A DNA stretch of 64,000 bases from assembly GCA_023213395.1 (NCBI GenBank), contig CM041465.1, positions 26,047,741-26,111,740 on the forward strand, read 5' to 3'. A model generated the notes under the pieces. The model saw only the letters and a list, made by a program, of their open reading frames with translations, had not been told where the DNA came from and did no database searches. Of this stretch, positions 10,344 through 23,440 are shown piece by piece. Position 1 is the first letter of the stretch. Each line of letters opens with the position of its first letter. A program made the position numbers and the translations under genes. The stretch is from Cycas panzhihuaensis. Taxonomy: Eukaryota; Cycadophyta.

Positions 10344-11516
10344 ATGAAGATCGCAGGAATGTAGGAGATGTACGTACTAAAGCTCTAAATAGAATTTGAA
10401 GAACTTTTAAAGGATTTTAAAGCCAAGATTCAACAAGCTGGATAGGGAGACTTTGTGACTATACCACCTTTATACTGGGATCCAAAAATCATGGAAGAAA
10501 TCATTGTGGCAATCAAATGGAATCAAGAGAAAGTTAGGTTAGATACACCTATTATTCAAGAATTCATAGGATTATCAAATAAGGGAGAAATCCCCATGGT
10601 TACCAAGAAATCAGAAGTGGATAGGGAAACTTAGATAAGGGAATTATGCACTCCTGTTGTGTAAGTCTTCTCAGAAGGCATTAAGATTATTGATATTACT
10701 GATAGAGGGTTGCAGTAGGTAGCCAAAGTGATAGTATCCAAATTTCTCTCAAAGCAAAAACATGCCTACATTCTGGGAGGTTTAATACCATTATTGTTAG
10801 CATTATGTGATGGAGTTAAAATGGGCTGGTGTTAATTTATGACCAATAGCACGGAGCAATAGTTGGGGGAATTGCAAAATCATCCCTTCAGGCAACCATC
10901 ACTTCTACTTGCACTATTATTTCATTAGTGTCTAGACATCAATCCTCCTTCGCTGCCCATCCAACTAGGAGAACCAGTAATAAAGAAATGGGTTAACACC
11001 ATGCCCAACAGTATTCAGGATTTAGGAGTAAAGCACCAAGTTAAGGTAGAAATGACAAAAGTTCTCAAATGGGTATAACATAAACCAGGCACTTCCTACC
11101 CACATCGGCAAAAATAAAAAATGAAAAGGGCCTCAAAGAGAAGTAGAGAGCATCCAGTAGAAGAAGAATTACCTTTAGAGTGGGAAATAGATATTCCACA
11201 AGCAACATCTGAGATAGGGGAGGGTTCTTCTCAACCATCTCTAAGTGAGAAGGGCACATTTATAATTTAAACACTCTAAGAGTTAGAATAAGGGTATAGA
11301 GTACAAATCACAGAGCTATAAGAAAAAATTAAGGAGAAGGATTCCATCATAGCAACTTTGACCCAGATTAACGAGGACATGTTGAAGGTAGCTGAGTCAA
11401 CGGACTGTAGGAGTAGCCCTAACATCAAAGGGAGGAGGAGGAAGCAGCATAAAAAAATTTTAAATTTTTTTAATTTTTTAGCACAGATGCTCAACCTATT
11501 TTGGGGACCCCAGATA
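10344..11516 (+). pseudogene. Extra sense ORF of gypsy-1 downstream of integrase
   Basis: From ATG at 10344 one frame can be read for about 390 codons to the 3' LTR (and on to 11594). It is broken only by TAG/TAA stops, nearly all at positions that could have been Gln (CAG/CAA); I found no frameshift. Features are an N-terminal charged stretch (EFEELLKDFKAKIQQAG), a hydrophobic run (AYILGGLIPLLLALCDGV, about 10769-10822) and a C-terminal heptad-like part (ITELxEKIKEKDSII and onwards, about 11307-11400), followed by GRRRKQHKK. I do not recognise the protein. Athila- and Tat-type elements carry extra or env-like ORFs here. One hydrophobic run alone does not make it env. Confidence 0.65.
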
Positions 11517-11518
11517 GA

Positions 11519-12185
11519 TGTTGTGACAAAAAGTGACACCGTATGTTCAAGATGCATTCTAGAGCAGGAATGGACAACACAGGATGCATTCTAGGTTTGG
11601 GATGATTGCTATGTAGCAGGAACACATGAAAATAGTGAAGGAATACATGAAAACCATGCAGGAACACATGAAATAACATAGGAATGCATGGAACATCATA
11701 GGAACGTAGGAGGAATGCAACATAGAAGATGGAACAGTGGTAGTATGAAAAAGACACGTGAGTAGTCATATAGATGAATAGACACTTCTAAATAGACATC
11801 CATTCCAGGGAACAAATAGTTGTGACTATAGACGCAATCATTCCTCAACAAGGATGTACATGGTATTTAATGACATCCAATCATTGGGATGGATGTGAGA
11901 CCCGAGTAGTGTAATCCAACGGTTCTTGATCTGGTATGGTTGACCAGTCAAGACTGAGTGGACCCTAAGTGATGTACTTTTGACTATTGTCTAATGTAAT
12001 ACAAAGAGTTACATCAAAAGAATGTGTACTTACTGTGGAATGCATATGGAATGTATGTGAATTGTGGACTTATGTGGATGATTAATTAAAGAATGTGTAT
12101 GTTGACCACTTTCACACACCCTAGACCACAATGGAAACCCTCGACAAGTGAGAATTTGCAGTAGGAGTAGATTTAGTAGTCAATA
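11519..12185 (+). repeat. 3' LTR of gypsy-1 (667 bp)
   Basis: It starts TGTTGTGACAAAA and ends GTCAATA (CA changed to TA by a C-to-T change), followed by the ACAGG duplication. It carries the same U3 short-repeat array and a single copy of the 28-bp unit. A purine tract before it is poorly kept (TTGGGGACCCCAGATAGA). Confidence 0.88.
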
Positions 12186-12190
12186 ACAGG

Positions 12191-13395
12191 ATAGACTAGC
12201 CTGTCAAGTTCATTATAATAAGGTAATATGCATAGTATGTTTCATATCTTTTGTTATACGTGGCTATTAAATTTTTAACTAAGATCATATATCAACTACA
12301 TTTTATAACAACTAAACCCAATGTTATGCATAACCTACAATTGTTATTATCAATCAATCAAACTTATAAGACCACTTATCATCTTATATCAGGTGGTTAA
12401 GTCAACAATCGCACTCAACTAACAACATTCTCTTAGATAATTAGGTGGTGTTCTTTATCCATCATTCATATATTCAATCAAACATTCCTTTAAATAATCA
12501 TATAATTTCATCAACTTTATGTTAAATTTATATGTTTTCATTTGGTTAGTGGAGCACTCAATACATTAAATATATTCATTTATTATGGGGGACCATTTCA
12601 TGATCATGTCCAATATGTATTTGTCTCTTATTCATCATTAAATAGGTTATTGTGCTTCACAATAAAACTTTTAGTCATAAATATGTAATAAGTGAGCCTT
12701 AATATGTCTATTTTTATTATTTTTTTATTAGACATGTATTTAAAACCATCATCATGCATCTGTTTATATTATCATATATCTAAAAATCTTTAAAATTATC
12801 AAAAAAAATGTTAAATTATGTTTTAAAATATTAAAAAACTCACTTTCTAGCATGCCAAAAATTTCTTTCTTAGATTTATTAATTATAATCTCTACCATGT
12901 GCTGTCTATAACTTGATTTGCAACCACTTATTGCATCTATCTTTAACTCTTCTTTCCAACACAACTGATAGATCAAATATTTGAAGTCATATGTAAAAGT
13001 TCTATCTCAAAAACTATTAGCATGTTATGAAAAATTAATATGTGGCCAAAAAATAAAATTAATAACTTTTGGAAATGGCCTTTGGTTACTCCTTTTTCCC
13101 ATGTGATCATTCATTAAGTGGCTCTGGGGACTACAACAGATCTCAACACACTATTGAATTGGATTTAATGTTACCCATACATTGTAAAAATAAAATATTT
13201 AACATGTGTATTTGTTGTGTTTTGGGGTTTTATTTTATCTCTGCATTTTGGAAATTTCTGATCAAAAAAATTGCTCATAGACAATCGTTGTGAGGACATT
13301 TTCTATGCCATGTTAAGCTCCCGTGAAGACTATTAAATAACATACCATTAACTCATTTTATGTTTGATCTATGAAAGGCATCCTAATAATCTATG
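12191..13395 (-). mobile_element. Element E interior, part 2 (non-coding)
   Basis: E resumes here after the gypsy-1 insertion. The first 50 bases (CAAGTTCATTATAATAAGG and on) align with F at about 14659, directly after the point where part 1 stops aligning. Further shared landmarks are the CATGCAT block (near 12753 and 15161). No reading frame of interest was found; the ORF at 13069-13293 has no family resemblance. Confidence 0.6.
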
Positions 13396-13897
13396 TATTA
13401 GGAATTTTGAATTCACTCTAATAGTATGTTAAATTATCTATAATAACTTCTGCAGAAATATGAAACCAAGTAGGATATAATATAATCATATGAACAATTA
13501 AGTATATCATGAATATAATAAATGAATAAACAAGGGCATAAGAGATAAAAATACAAACGTCATATGGACACCAATTTTAACAAAAAAAACCCATGAATAG
13601 GAAAAACCACCTCTAAATCTATATGAGATCTCATATTAAGTAGAATAATCAATGATGCTTAGAGTGAGTCATCATATACTTACAAGAAAGAATAGGTGAT
13701 TTAATTTTTTTTTTTTACAATATACATTGCCCTTATATAAATATGTAACCTCATTATCAACCAATCATGTTTTACCTTTATATCAACCAATTTTATCATG
13801 TGTGTAAGACCTCTCATATTATTCAATAATAATTTTGACCTCTTAATCAATAATTAAATAGTATTCATCGATATTTGTGAATTTCAATATTTCAACA
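13396..13897 (-). repeat. 3' LTR of element F
   Basis: It ends AATTTCAATATTTCAACA on the plus strand, the same terminal block as E's LTRs (AATTCAATATTCCAACA at 18871). On the minus strand it contains GGTGGTTTTTCCTATTCATG, the U5 motif also present in the right LTR and in E. Confidence 0.68.
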
Positions 13898-16831
13898 CTC
13901 TTAACACTCAAATATTGCAATACTCATCCCAACACTCCTTAATGTTTAATTTGTAGATGTTCAAATGTCTTTATTTTCATGTCTTCATCTTTATGTCTTT
14001 GTGTTGGATTACTTGCTCATATGTATCTTTATTTCATTTATATTACTTGTGAATTAATTTGTCAAATTTATCTTTATCATGTTTGTCTCTTGTAGGCAAA
14101 TCCTATCAACAATGTATCATATTAACCTGTAATTAAATTGTAACTAAATATATAAAACCTATATATTTGTTTTAATCAACTAATAAATAATCATAATTCA
14201 TAAGTTTTAACTTTGTTATAATATAGAAGTCTTTTCTTAATAACTTTATATCTTTATCTGTAATGTTGCAATAACCAATATTGTCATCTCAAAAATCTTA
14301 TGAACTAAAAATGATTATTGATGTCAATATAAAACAATAACCATCTATCGAAATGCATGGGTAACTAGCCTCTACAACCACTAGTTCTATAAGAAGTATT
14401 TCTTATATATGGTTCATTAGCATATAAAACAAAAAAATAAAATAACACTAGTTGTTGGGCTAATATACTGTATAAGAGTAGCATCATTTTATCTTACCTC
14501 TTGTATATGAAAAAACTTGTGTGTTATCTCCACTAGCTTCTACACACATATTGTACAACTTTTATTTGACAACTACTTAATTTTATCAAATTTTAACTCT
14601 TCAACCAATTAATTTTAGGAATAGGGCATATCATTTCGCCAAGTCAAGTTAGTTGTAATGAGATAACATAAAAAAATTATGTTTTTACACTTTTTATCAT
14701 ACATGGTATTCCAGATTTCTCACTAGTAAACATATATTAACTAGATTCCTAAATAGTTGAATTTGGTGTGCCAAGTAGTCAACATATGAGACTTCTGCAT
14801 GACTCATAATAAATAGAACTCAACAACTAACTCTAAATAACCAATTTAAAACAACATGCCCTTCAACAATATCAATCACATGGTATTATCAAGCATCATT
14901 CATTCATATATGTTGTCAACAAATTAGGTGATTATGTGTTCATTAAACCATCAAATGATGTCAGATGCATTTGATTAGTGCTACAGTTTACTACATCAAA
15001 TGTGTAAACTCTTGAGGGGGCTTTTCATCTTGTCTAGCATGTATATCAGATTCAATATTAAATAGGTTCTCACAACAATTTTGACCCTTAAAAAATGTTT
15101 TAAATAAACCTTAAATGTGTTCATTTTCAACCAAATTTACTTTTACTCTCATCATTAATCATGCATTTGCATTAATATACACTCATGAACCTTCAAAAAT
15201 TTTAAAAATTTCAAATCATATTTGAAACTACTAAAAAATTGAAACTTTTGTCATGTTAAATCAACTTGCTCAAGTTTACTGTTAAAATCTCTATAATGCA
15301 ATATTCAAAATGTCCCTTATAAACACTCATTTGAACTATCTCTAAATGCTTTTTCCAATGAAACTGACAGTTCAAAAAATAAACTCCATATGTAAAACTA
15401 ATAGTATGTCATCAAAACATAAAAATAACCTTTAAAATATCTTTAGCACCTTATTCGCTTGCACTATGGTTGCATGTTGTAATCCATATAACTAACCAAC
15501 TATGTCACGGGGGCTTACATACCTAAATCAACTTTCTAATTCAATTAAAAATTTCATAAACATTTAAAAAATAATTAACCTAGGTCAAAAATTGACCTAC
15601 AAAATTCTTTAGTCAATGGGTTCCTATATCTGATTGAAACTTGAATGGATCGATAACATTCAACAATTAAATCTATTCAAAATGCGATTAAGATCACTTC
15701 AATAGTGAAAAAATGGATTACATTTGAGTAGGGTTGAAAATTATGATTATAATTGAAGAAGTAATGAATAGTTCACACAGTGAATTTCACATCTATGGTG
15801 TAACTCACATGTGTACATATAAACGATGCATGGATATGAACAAGACAACCTTTAGATGGTGTTCAACTACACAAACCCAAGGCTTGACTACAAATTTCCT
15901 CTTTAGAAAATCACTAAATAGGGTAATGTTCACCTTCTTCCATGGTGTTGGAGCATACACAATAATCTCCTCTTCAGGCAGGTAGATCTGGTAGCAGGAA
16001 CAAACTCAAAACAAGCATAAACACTAGTTGCTTTTTAATACTCTTGTATATGTCACTATAATAATATTAATTTTTTTAATGCAAATCCTAATATAATTAA
16101 ATCACACCACAAATACCATCTTTATACCTTATTCAACATGAACTTATGTCCATAACCATAATTATTTATCAAACCCTAATTATGCATTGAACAGTGAAAG
16201 CCTCATGCATTATACTTCAATAACAACCTATCCAATATAAATATCAAAGCCCTTGTTTTTATTAATAACTTGTATAACTTTCATTTTCTGCCATAACACT
16301 ACCATGCATAAATTTTTGTTTATCATACCTTCTTCATGTCCACATAACAACACAACATAGGCTTGTTCCCTATTTCACTTAATTAATGAAATATTGGTTT
16401 AACATCTGGCTCTTACAGAGTGATCAATCCTACTTTTGTACCATCAAACCTATATGTTCTATAGATATGGCATTAACATGCATAAAATAAATATCTATAA
16501 TACACAAATAAATGAATATTATCTATTAATTAGATATATTTTTTTCAATTGTATGTGGCTCTCATCATCATTTCATCATGCCCCAATCTTAGTCACATCT
16601 CATTATCATATCATGTTTTTGGATTCAAATCAACTTACAATACTGGCTTCTGATATTAGCTCTCACTGGTTCTACCACTGTCAACTTACTTTTTCTTCTA
16701 CTTCTACTATGTAACCCTAATCAACTCTCATAAGGACCTACTTCACTTGTGTTACATGATCTTTTACAACCTTGATGCTCTGTTACTGGCTTTGTACTTC
16801 ACCTTGACTTTCAACTTGAGTTTTAGAACCA

Positions 16832-17245
16832 TATTAGAAATTTTGAATTTATTATGATAGCATGTTAAACTATCTGTAATGACTTATGCAGAAGTGTGAA
16901 ATCGATCAATATATAATATAATCACATGATCAATCAAGTATATCATGAACATAATAAATGAAAAGATAAGGGCTTAAGAGATAATAATATAAATATCATA
17001 TGTATACTATGTTTAATGTAAAAAACTCATGAATGGGAAAAACCACCTCCAAATATATGTGAGATCTCATATTAAGAAGAATAATTAATGATGTTCATGG
17101 TGAGTCATCCTATCCTTACAAGGAGGAATATGTGATCTGATTTTCTTTACAATATACATTACCTTATATAAATGTGTAACCTCATCATCAACCAATCAAA
17201 TTTTACTTTTATATCAACCAATTTGATCATGCGTGTGAACCTTTC
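16832..17245 (-). repeat. 5' LTR of element F, truncated
   Basis: It is homologous to 13396 to about 13800. The inner flank reads GTTTTAGAACCA before the LTR, which on the minus strand (TGGTTCTAAAAC) is a decayed tRNA-Met-type PBS at about 16820-16831. Homology stops near 17245. Confidence 0.6.
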
Positions 17246-18441
17246 TATGAGTAATTTGTGCTTCTATGGCATTTCCAAACTTGATTATGCCACCTTGTAT
17301 GGGATGTCGATAGCCTACACATACTCATAAATATCTTAGAAAGCTTTAGATCAATGCACAATACACCAATGACATTGCTACATATTATATCTACATCCCT
17401 AGTCATCTATGCAACAATATAAATAATCCATGGATCTATTATGTGCTTCCAATGCTACTGATTTAGGTTTATTACATCTTATTAAATGGAATTATTTCAA
17501 GTTATTTTTCTATCCACATTAGATCTATGCCACCTTAATGGGCTTTCATTATGCCTTTCAAGCTATAGCTATAAACATTCATCTAAAATATATGACTAAT
17601 ATCAAATATACATGTTATTTATATTGTGCTACTCATGCCTAAGATAGTTATTAAATTATATTCTAAGTAAATTTTAGCCTAAATACTCTCATAAATGACA
17701 ACAAGTGTAACATTAAATATGACAAATATCTAACTCTAAATAACCAGGTACCTGTGTTAAACCTATATTGTTTCTTGCCCATATTTATAAATATTTAAAT
17801 CAATGTCATAATGAACTAAATGGTACAATGGTGAAGATATCATTCAAAATAGTAGGGAAATGGATCAATGTAGTAATGAATCCCTACTAAGATTCTCCTA
17901 ATAACCTCCATAAGACTAAACCATATCAAACATGATATTTGCAACTATATGTGCCTTCTATAGTAATTTTTAATTATGTCTATAGCATGATCAAACCTAT
18001 TTCAACAATGTTAAGTAGTAACAACCTTCTCATAGATTCATGGATGCATTCAAACTTGTATGTCTTAAGAATATAGTACACTACATACATAAATATGTCC
18101 ATAAATTTGCATTAAAATATCTTACCATTGTTTAAGATTTAACTATCATCATGCCCCTAATATACAATCATGACTCCTCATCATGCACTTGGTTTCTAGT
18201 TCATCTAATGAATCTTCATACTGGCTTATGATATTGGCTCATACTAATCTTCCACTAGCTTAATATTGGCTCATATAATAGATATATAGATCATCCTTGA
18301 ATGGCAAAGATCAACACCATGTGCATTTAGCCTTAAACCTACTTTTCCCTACTTCCTATTTTTGCTATGCAACTTTGATATAATGTCTCATCAGAATCTT
18401 CACTTGTACTTCAAAATCTCTTCACCTTAATCTCTCAATAT
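17246..18441 (-). mobile_element. Element E leader (interior, part 3, non-coding)
   Basis: This is the 5' leader side of E. It resembles F's leader at about 15600-16830, for example the repeated phrase ACTGGCTTCTGATATT-like (16642; 18222). It ends at E's PBS. No coding sequence was found. Confidence 0.55.
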
Positions 18442-18455
18442 GAGCTTTGATACCA
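18442..18455 (-). other. Primer binding site of element E
   Basis: The minus strand reads TGGTATCAAAGCTC, one change from the initiator tRNA-Met-type TGGTATCAGAGCTC, immediately next to the LTR that starts at 18456. Confidence 0.75.
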
Positions 18456-18871
18456 TGTTAAAATTTATTACAAAGGATAACAACTTATATAATGAAGCAG
18501 AAGGAATATAAAACATTCACTAATATAAGACTTGTAATGAATAATAATAATATATGAAACATTTATGAGATGTTTAAGATAATCATTAAGTATAATAAAT
18601 GAAGTATGTATATATTAATATAGTACAATCATACACATAAGAAATATATCATCATAAGACATTAAATTTATATGTGGAAAGTCCTATAAGGAAAAAACCA
18701 GGGGAGAAGGGTGGAACTCAACTCTACTAATTAATTCGTGTTAAATGTTCAAATGATGTGTCAATACATCAATTAATAAACTCAAATATTTAGTACCTTT
18801 CCCATCAACTAATGGCAACTTAGGACTAATTAAACATTACATTGATATTTATGAAATTCAATATTCCAACA
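18456..18871 (-). repeat. 5' LTR of element E
   Basis: It starts TGTTAAAATTTATT and ends AATATTCCAACA on the plus strand, and is homologous to 1197-1661. The minus-strand motif TGGTTTTTTCCTTATAGG then ACTTTCCACATATAAAT is the U5 signature shared by several LTRs in this window. Confidence 0.72.
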
Positions 18872-18876
18872 TAAAT

Positions 18877-21800
18877 ATATTCAAATTTAATGAAGGCTGG
18901 CTTTGGTTGGCATTCATTGTAGGCAATTTTTAAAGCTTATTAAGAGTACATTACATGAATTAGTCATTTTTGTCATATTATTTATTTAATATATATCATG
19001 CTATGGTTTTAATGAAGAGACCATAATGTAGATTATGGCATTATAAGAGCAAAGCATATTAAAGAAACGCATAACAGAGTGTTGAGTTAAGGAAATCAAT
19101 AATTAGGTGGAGCAATATTTGAGAATGTTTCTTTCATTCTTTAACTTTAGATTAATTTGAAGCAAGTAAAGTAAAATAAAAAATAGATATGTTGTCTTGA
19201 ATTTATTGATAAGAGATGAATATCCTTTAGTCTTTGCTATTAATATATAGCCTTATTCAAGTAAGTGATGACTCTATGCCATCCTACGTTTAATTAACTC
19301 CTCTTTTATTTACTCACTACTTGACATTTCTCTATGTTAAACATTTGCCTTATTTTTTCCTTTGGGGTAATTTATTTTCTTTCTCATGATTTCAAGTGTT
19401 TATATATAGCATAGATGCAACATTCTCTAGGTATATCCTTGCTTCACTTTTTGTTTGACTAAGTAGCAATGCCCCTAATTTGTCCTCTTTTATCACAATG
19501 ATCAAGTATTAATTTATATTCACAAATGATTATCCACCTAGTCTTTTTTTGTCATCTATTTAAATTAGTCATCTTTTGGTGTCTTTAATGTGCATCCTCC
19601 ATCCTTTACCTATCAAAGTGCCTTTGCCATAAACCATGAGCACTTTCAAGAATTCATGCCAATGCTTTGAGCCTATGATTTCATGACCCAAGTGTGATCC
19701 TTATTTTGACTTAATTCACATATATTTTTACACAATGCTTTGAATATTTCAAACTTTGTAATATTTGACTGCATTTTATGGCTAATGACGATGGGAAACA
19801 TAAAAGCATTGCCTAGTAAAGGTGCAGCCTTTGTGATGTCTCTTGAAAGTGGTGGGCCAATCTTGCTTTGGAGATACGCAAAATCCTACTTTGCATTTGC
19901 AAAACTTGAAAAGATATATCAATTTCTCTTATGAAGCAAGTCATAAATTCTAATACATCTGGAGGTATGAAAGTGCTTTGCTCTCTCCATTGGTGTTATC
20001 TGTTAGCAATCAGGTGGAGTGTTCATTGCTTGATAAATAATTTGTGTTTGTGGTGGTTGTAGGGATTATTTTTTATATTTTCAATTTGTATGATCATAAG
20101 GGCCTAGAGACATTATTTCGGGAGTGCATGTTGCCCTCTTCAAATAGATGAAATGATATTTTTAGCCCTTATTGCCATATCAATAGGAACAAACTCTGAA
20201 CTAATGATCATTAGGCTTTTTTAGTGAAATTAAAAGCCACCTAGTTTTTTCAATAAATTTATTGTATTAAATGATATTGTACCTTTATTTCATACTTAAT
20301 TTGGTACTATTTGAATAAGAAATATTAATTTTATTGTCATGTCAATGGAAACTAACTATACTTTTTAGTAATCATTACTCTTTCTTCTTTGTTCTATTTT
20401 TCTCCCTCTAAAATAAATTTTCATTTCGTCTGGCCTTTGCTCGAAAAGGAAAAAAATAAAAAGGAAAATATAGTTTTTTTTTTCTTTTCCTAATTTGGCT
20501 TTCAATGCCATTTTGGAACTATATCTTATTATGTTAGATCAATTAGATCGTAGCAATCTAATTTAGGTTTTATGGATAGCAAATGTTAGGACATACATGG
20601 AGTAATGAGAGATGAGTTGTTCCATGAACAACAATAGTTTTAAGAGGTGTCACTTTGTAGTTGTTTCTCTCTAATTTTTGCTTTTACTTAATATTGAATT
20701 ATGTGTTGAAGAGTTTAATATCTTTCTGCCTCTATTTAGAATCTAAGTTCTAGGCCATTGTTTCTTTTGAATTTCATGAATTGATAAATTATATTTCTTG
20801 AAGTTCATATATGAACAAACTATATTTCTACTTTAAAGTTACTCTCTCTTTTAGTTATACTTGATTTAAAGTTGGGTAAATGTATGATCCATGATCTAGG
20901 AGTTTGATATTTATAGAGAAGTTTCAATTTAGAATAGTTAACTTGCCATTTAAATGTTTCACCATAAACCACTAATAAAATTATCTGAAGAAATGCTAAA
21001 ATCCAAAATCCATGCTAATTATCACATCTCACCAATGGAAGTAAGATGTACCCTTGGCTATTAATTTCATTACTTTGAACTCTTTCGTGTGATAAGTTAT
21101 ATAATTACTAAGTTATATGTTCTTTTCAATGTTTGGAATTTAAAATTAAGTTGGACCAATTCGACCATTAATTAGACATTCAATGGTTTAATTTGCATTC
21201 TTAACTAATAATACATGGAATTTAATTTCAAATGGGGAAATGAAAATTGTAATATAGAATCGTAGTATACCTCTAGGTGTCACATGCTTTAGTAGATGTT
21301 AATAGGTTCTATAGACTAGGCAATGTTATAAAGTTGCATTGCATTAAAGAAATCATTCTTAACTTTGATAACTTTGTATAGAGTTGGAGTGTGAGTGACA
21401 AGATGCTTTTATTAAGGAGGGGCTTAATAGTTTTCCATGGCCAAGCCTATGTTGCATTCCAAAAAAGGTAAGGAGATATATCATGTGTTTTGGTTGTATA
21501 AAGGCAAAAATGTCTTTTGTTATCATATCTTCATTGAAGTGTGTGCTATTCTCTAATGTGCCATGAGGTGGGAATGTAGATTAGATGAGAATGACACTAC
21601 CAAACCACATGATAGCTACTTTCTGGAGTATAGTTTATTTGTGATGTAGAAGTAGTATCGATACAATTTGTGTACATTCATGGTGGCCTTATTGTTGACA
21701 TTAGGATAACATGGTTAGTCTAATGTTGTAAGTAAAAAATTTCAAGTGTTAATTTGATGGGAAACAATGAGAAAAGAAGGTCCATAATGAAAACAAAGTC

Positions 21801-23254
21801 TAGGAGTGCGCAATTTAATGTAAGAGATACATGAGAAACATTAATATAAAATAGATGATTTTAATATAAACAACTATCATTCACACACAATCAATAGAAT
21901 TGAGGGAGAATGTTGGCTATTAATTCTTAGACATAGGACTATATATGACTTACAAGATGACACATAACAACAATGTATCAATTTTGAAATAGGTTTTTTA
22001 TATGTGTTAACATGTGGATAACATAGACATGGAATGAGCTTTACTTATATAAGGCCCCTCCATGGCAATGGATTTTTTTGCATTTTGATAATTTTTAAGA
22101 TAGATATCATGATGTACACATATATAGTTTGTTGGTAATTCTAAAACTTTGTTCTCGTTATTTCAATCTTACATTCTTGAATGTTTATTGGTAATTCTAC
22201 AAAATTTCCCCCGTTATTTGAGTCTTATGTTCTTGAGTGTTTGTAGTAGGTAATTTTTGTGATGGGATTACACTGTTGGCAATGGTTGGGACATTTGTTA
22301 AGAGTCATACTTTGAGGTGACTTTTCTTAAGAGTTGAAGCTTGTTTAGGTAGGGTTGCCCAATGTTTAATGTCCATTGAATGGCATGAACCAATGCTTAA
22401 ATTATTTTTTTCAATTTTAAGAATCTCTCAAAAAGCCTCTCTTTTGGATGGATGGCACCCTCCTATTATGGAATGCAAGAAGTAGCTTTGAGGAGCCTTA
22501 ATCTTTAATAAAGAGAAGAAAAAAGTATTTTCTAATTGTTTTCCTTTTATGTGGCTCTCAAATAAATCATTATAATATGCATCATTTGTAGCACAATATA
22601 ATAAGTCATAAGCATCTACTAAGTGGAAGTCATTTGTATACCAATAGAAAGCTTACAAAATTGGCTACTAGTAATGTTGAAAATAAGAGACATAATACAT
22701 AAGGAAAAATTACTATTATTATTATTTAAAAAATAATAAGTGTCATAATAAGTATTTTAAATTCAAAAATAAAATATCTAAGTCAAAATCATAAACTATT
22801 ACAAATACACTTGCTTTCTTTCTCCAATCTAATGAAGATCAATAATTAATTTGCAAAACTAATTGTTGAAATATATGTGTTTAGGCACCTTAAATAGGAT
22901 TTTTTTAGTACATTCAACTTTTATGTTGGTTAACCTTTTAATATTATGAATTTTTTTCCATTTATTATTATGCCTAACCTTCTTGAGATAACAAAGTTTC
23001 CTCTAGAAGGATTATAACAAGGCTCTCCTTTTAAAATGCTTTATTCTAAAAGCATTATAGTTTTGAGCGGTGTTGGTGGGAATGTTATAGATTCCCTTTA
23101 TATATCTTTTATTGTGTTGATAGGCACTTCTAGTCGACTTTGCATGTGAGTATTTACTCCATGCCATGGAACGAGAGTAAATACAAAAATAATAAAAAAT
23201 TAAAAAACTAAAAAGTCATGGTTGTTGGTTACAATGACTACACAATACTTGTGC
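18877..23254. other. AT-rich DNA without recognisable features
   Basis: This is 4.4 kb with no ORF above about 64 codons, no repeat pair within the window and no family motif that I could see on either strand. The short ORF at 19740-19934 has no resemblance I know. Confidence 0.4.
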
Positions 23255-23440
23255 CAAAATGGAGGCCTTCGAAGACCAAACTCTTTTTCTTACATGAGCT
23301 TTAGAAGGTAATGGATAACTTCTTTAAGTATTTCATACTAGAAATTGGAGGTTATAATAAAGTTTATAAGGGCACCCTTGTAGAGGGGACTGCTGTTACT
23401 ATTAAGAAATCTAAAGAAATTAATATAAATGACACCAATC
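23255..23440 (+). pseudogene. Fragment of a wall-associated-kinase-like receptor kinase
   Basis: The start of a plant receptor-like kinase domain can be read. It runs from a juxtamembrane QNGGL (about 23255), after a frame change, through ELxKVMDNFFKYFILEIGG to YNKVYKGTLVEGTAVTIKKS and KEININD (to about 23430). The glycine loop (GGYNKVYKG, usually GGYGTVYKG) and the ATP-binding lysine (TIKKSKE, usually AIKKSKE) are recognisable. The wording fits the WAK/WAKL group. A TAG stop replaces one codon, and nothing of the rest of the kinase follows. This is a small captured or relict piece, not a gene. Confidence 0.7.

Larger units (their letters stand above)
2279..12185 (+). mobile_element. Gypsy-1: complete but decayed Ty3/gypsy retrotransposon, 9.9 kb
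   Basis: Two LTRs (2279-2967, 11519-12185) are flanked by a perfect five-base duplication ACAGG (2274-2278, 12186-12190). The order gag, PR, RT, RNase H, INT is that of Ty3/gypsy. A long sense ORF follows INT. The interior of element E aligns with its relative F straight across the insertion point, which confirms the boundaries. Over the first 60 aligned LTR bases after TG (2281-2340 against 11521-11580) I count 10 differences, 8 of them transitions, so the insertion is old. The PBS resembles one for tRNA-Asp, as in Athila-type elements. I do not assign the lineage firmly. Confidence 0.9.
13396..17245 (-). mobile_element. Element F: second member of the E family, nested in E
   Basis: The left LTR (13396-13897) and the right LTR (16832 to about 17245) share sequence from TATTAG-AATTTTGAAT through the TATATCAACCAATTT block. 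The interior (13898-16831) is about 2.9 kb and aligns with E's interior in order, with no gag or pol motif. The right (5') LTR lacks about its last 100 bases compared with the left one, so its outer edge has been lost and no target duplication can be read. E sequence continues at 17246. Confidence 0.7.
1197..18871 (-). mobile_element. Element E: minus-strand LTR retrotransposon with non-coding interior, host of two nested insertions
   Basis: Two homologous LTRs (1197-1661 and 18456-18871) bracket this span. The right one has a PBS on its inner side, so the element runs on the minus strand. The flanking five bases are TAAGT (1192-1196) and TAAAT (18872-18876), a target duplication with one transition. 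Without gypsy-1 (2279-12185 plus one duplication copy) and F (13396-17245), the interior is about 3.0 kb, close to F's own 2.9 kb interior, and the two interiors align in order. I see no gag or pol motif in any frame, so the family looks non-autonomous (LARD-like). The PBS and U5 motif suggest Copia-type LTRs. Confidence 0.75.

Noticed and set aside
10769-10822. Hydrophobic run in the gypsy-1 extra ORF as proof of an envelope protein
   Set aside because: One run without a visible signal peptide, cleavage site or Cys pattern is not enough; kept as an unassigned ORF.
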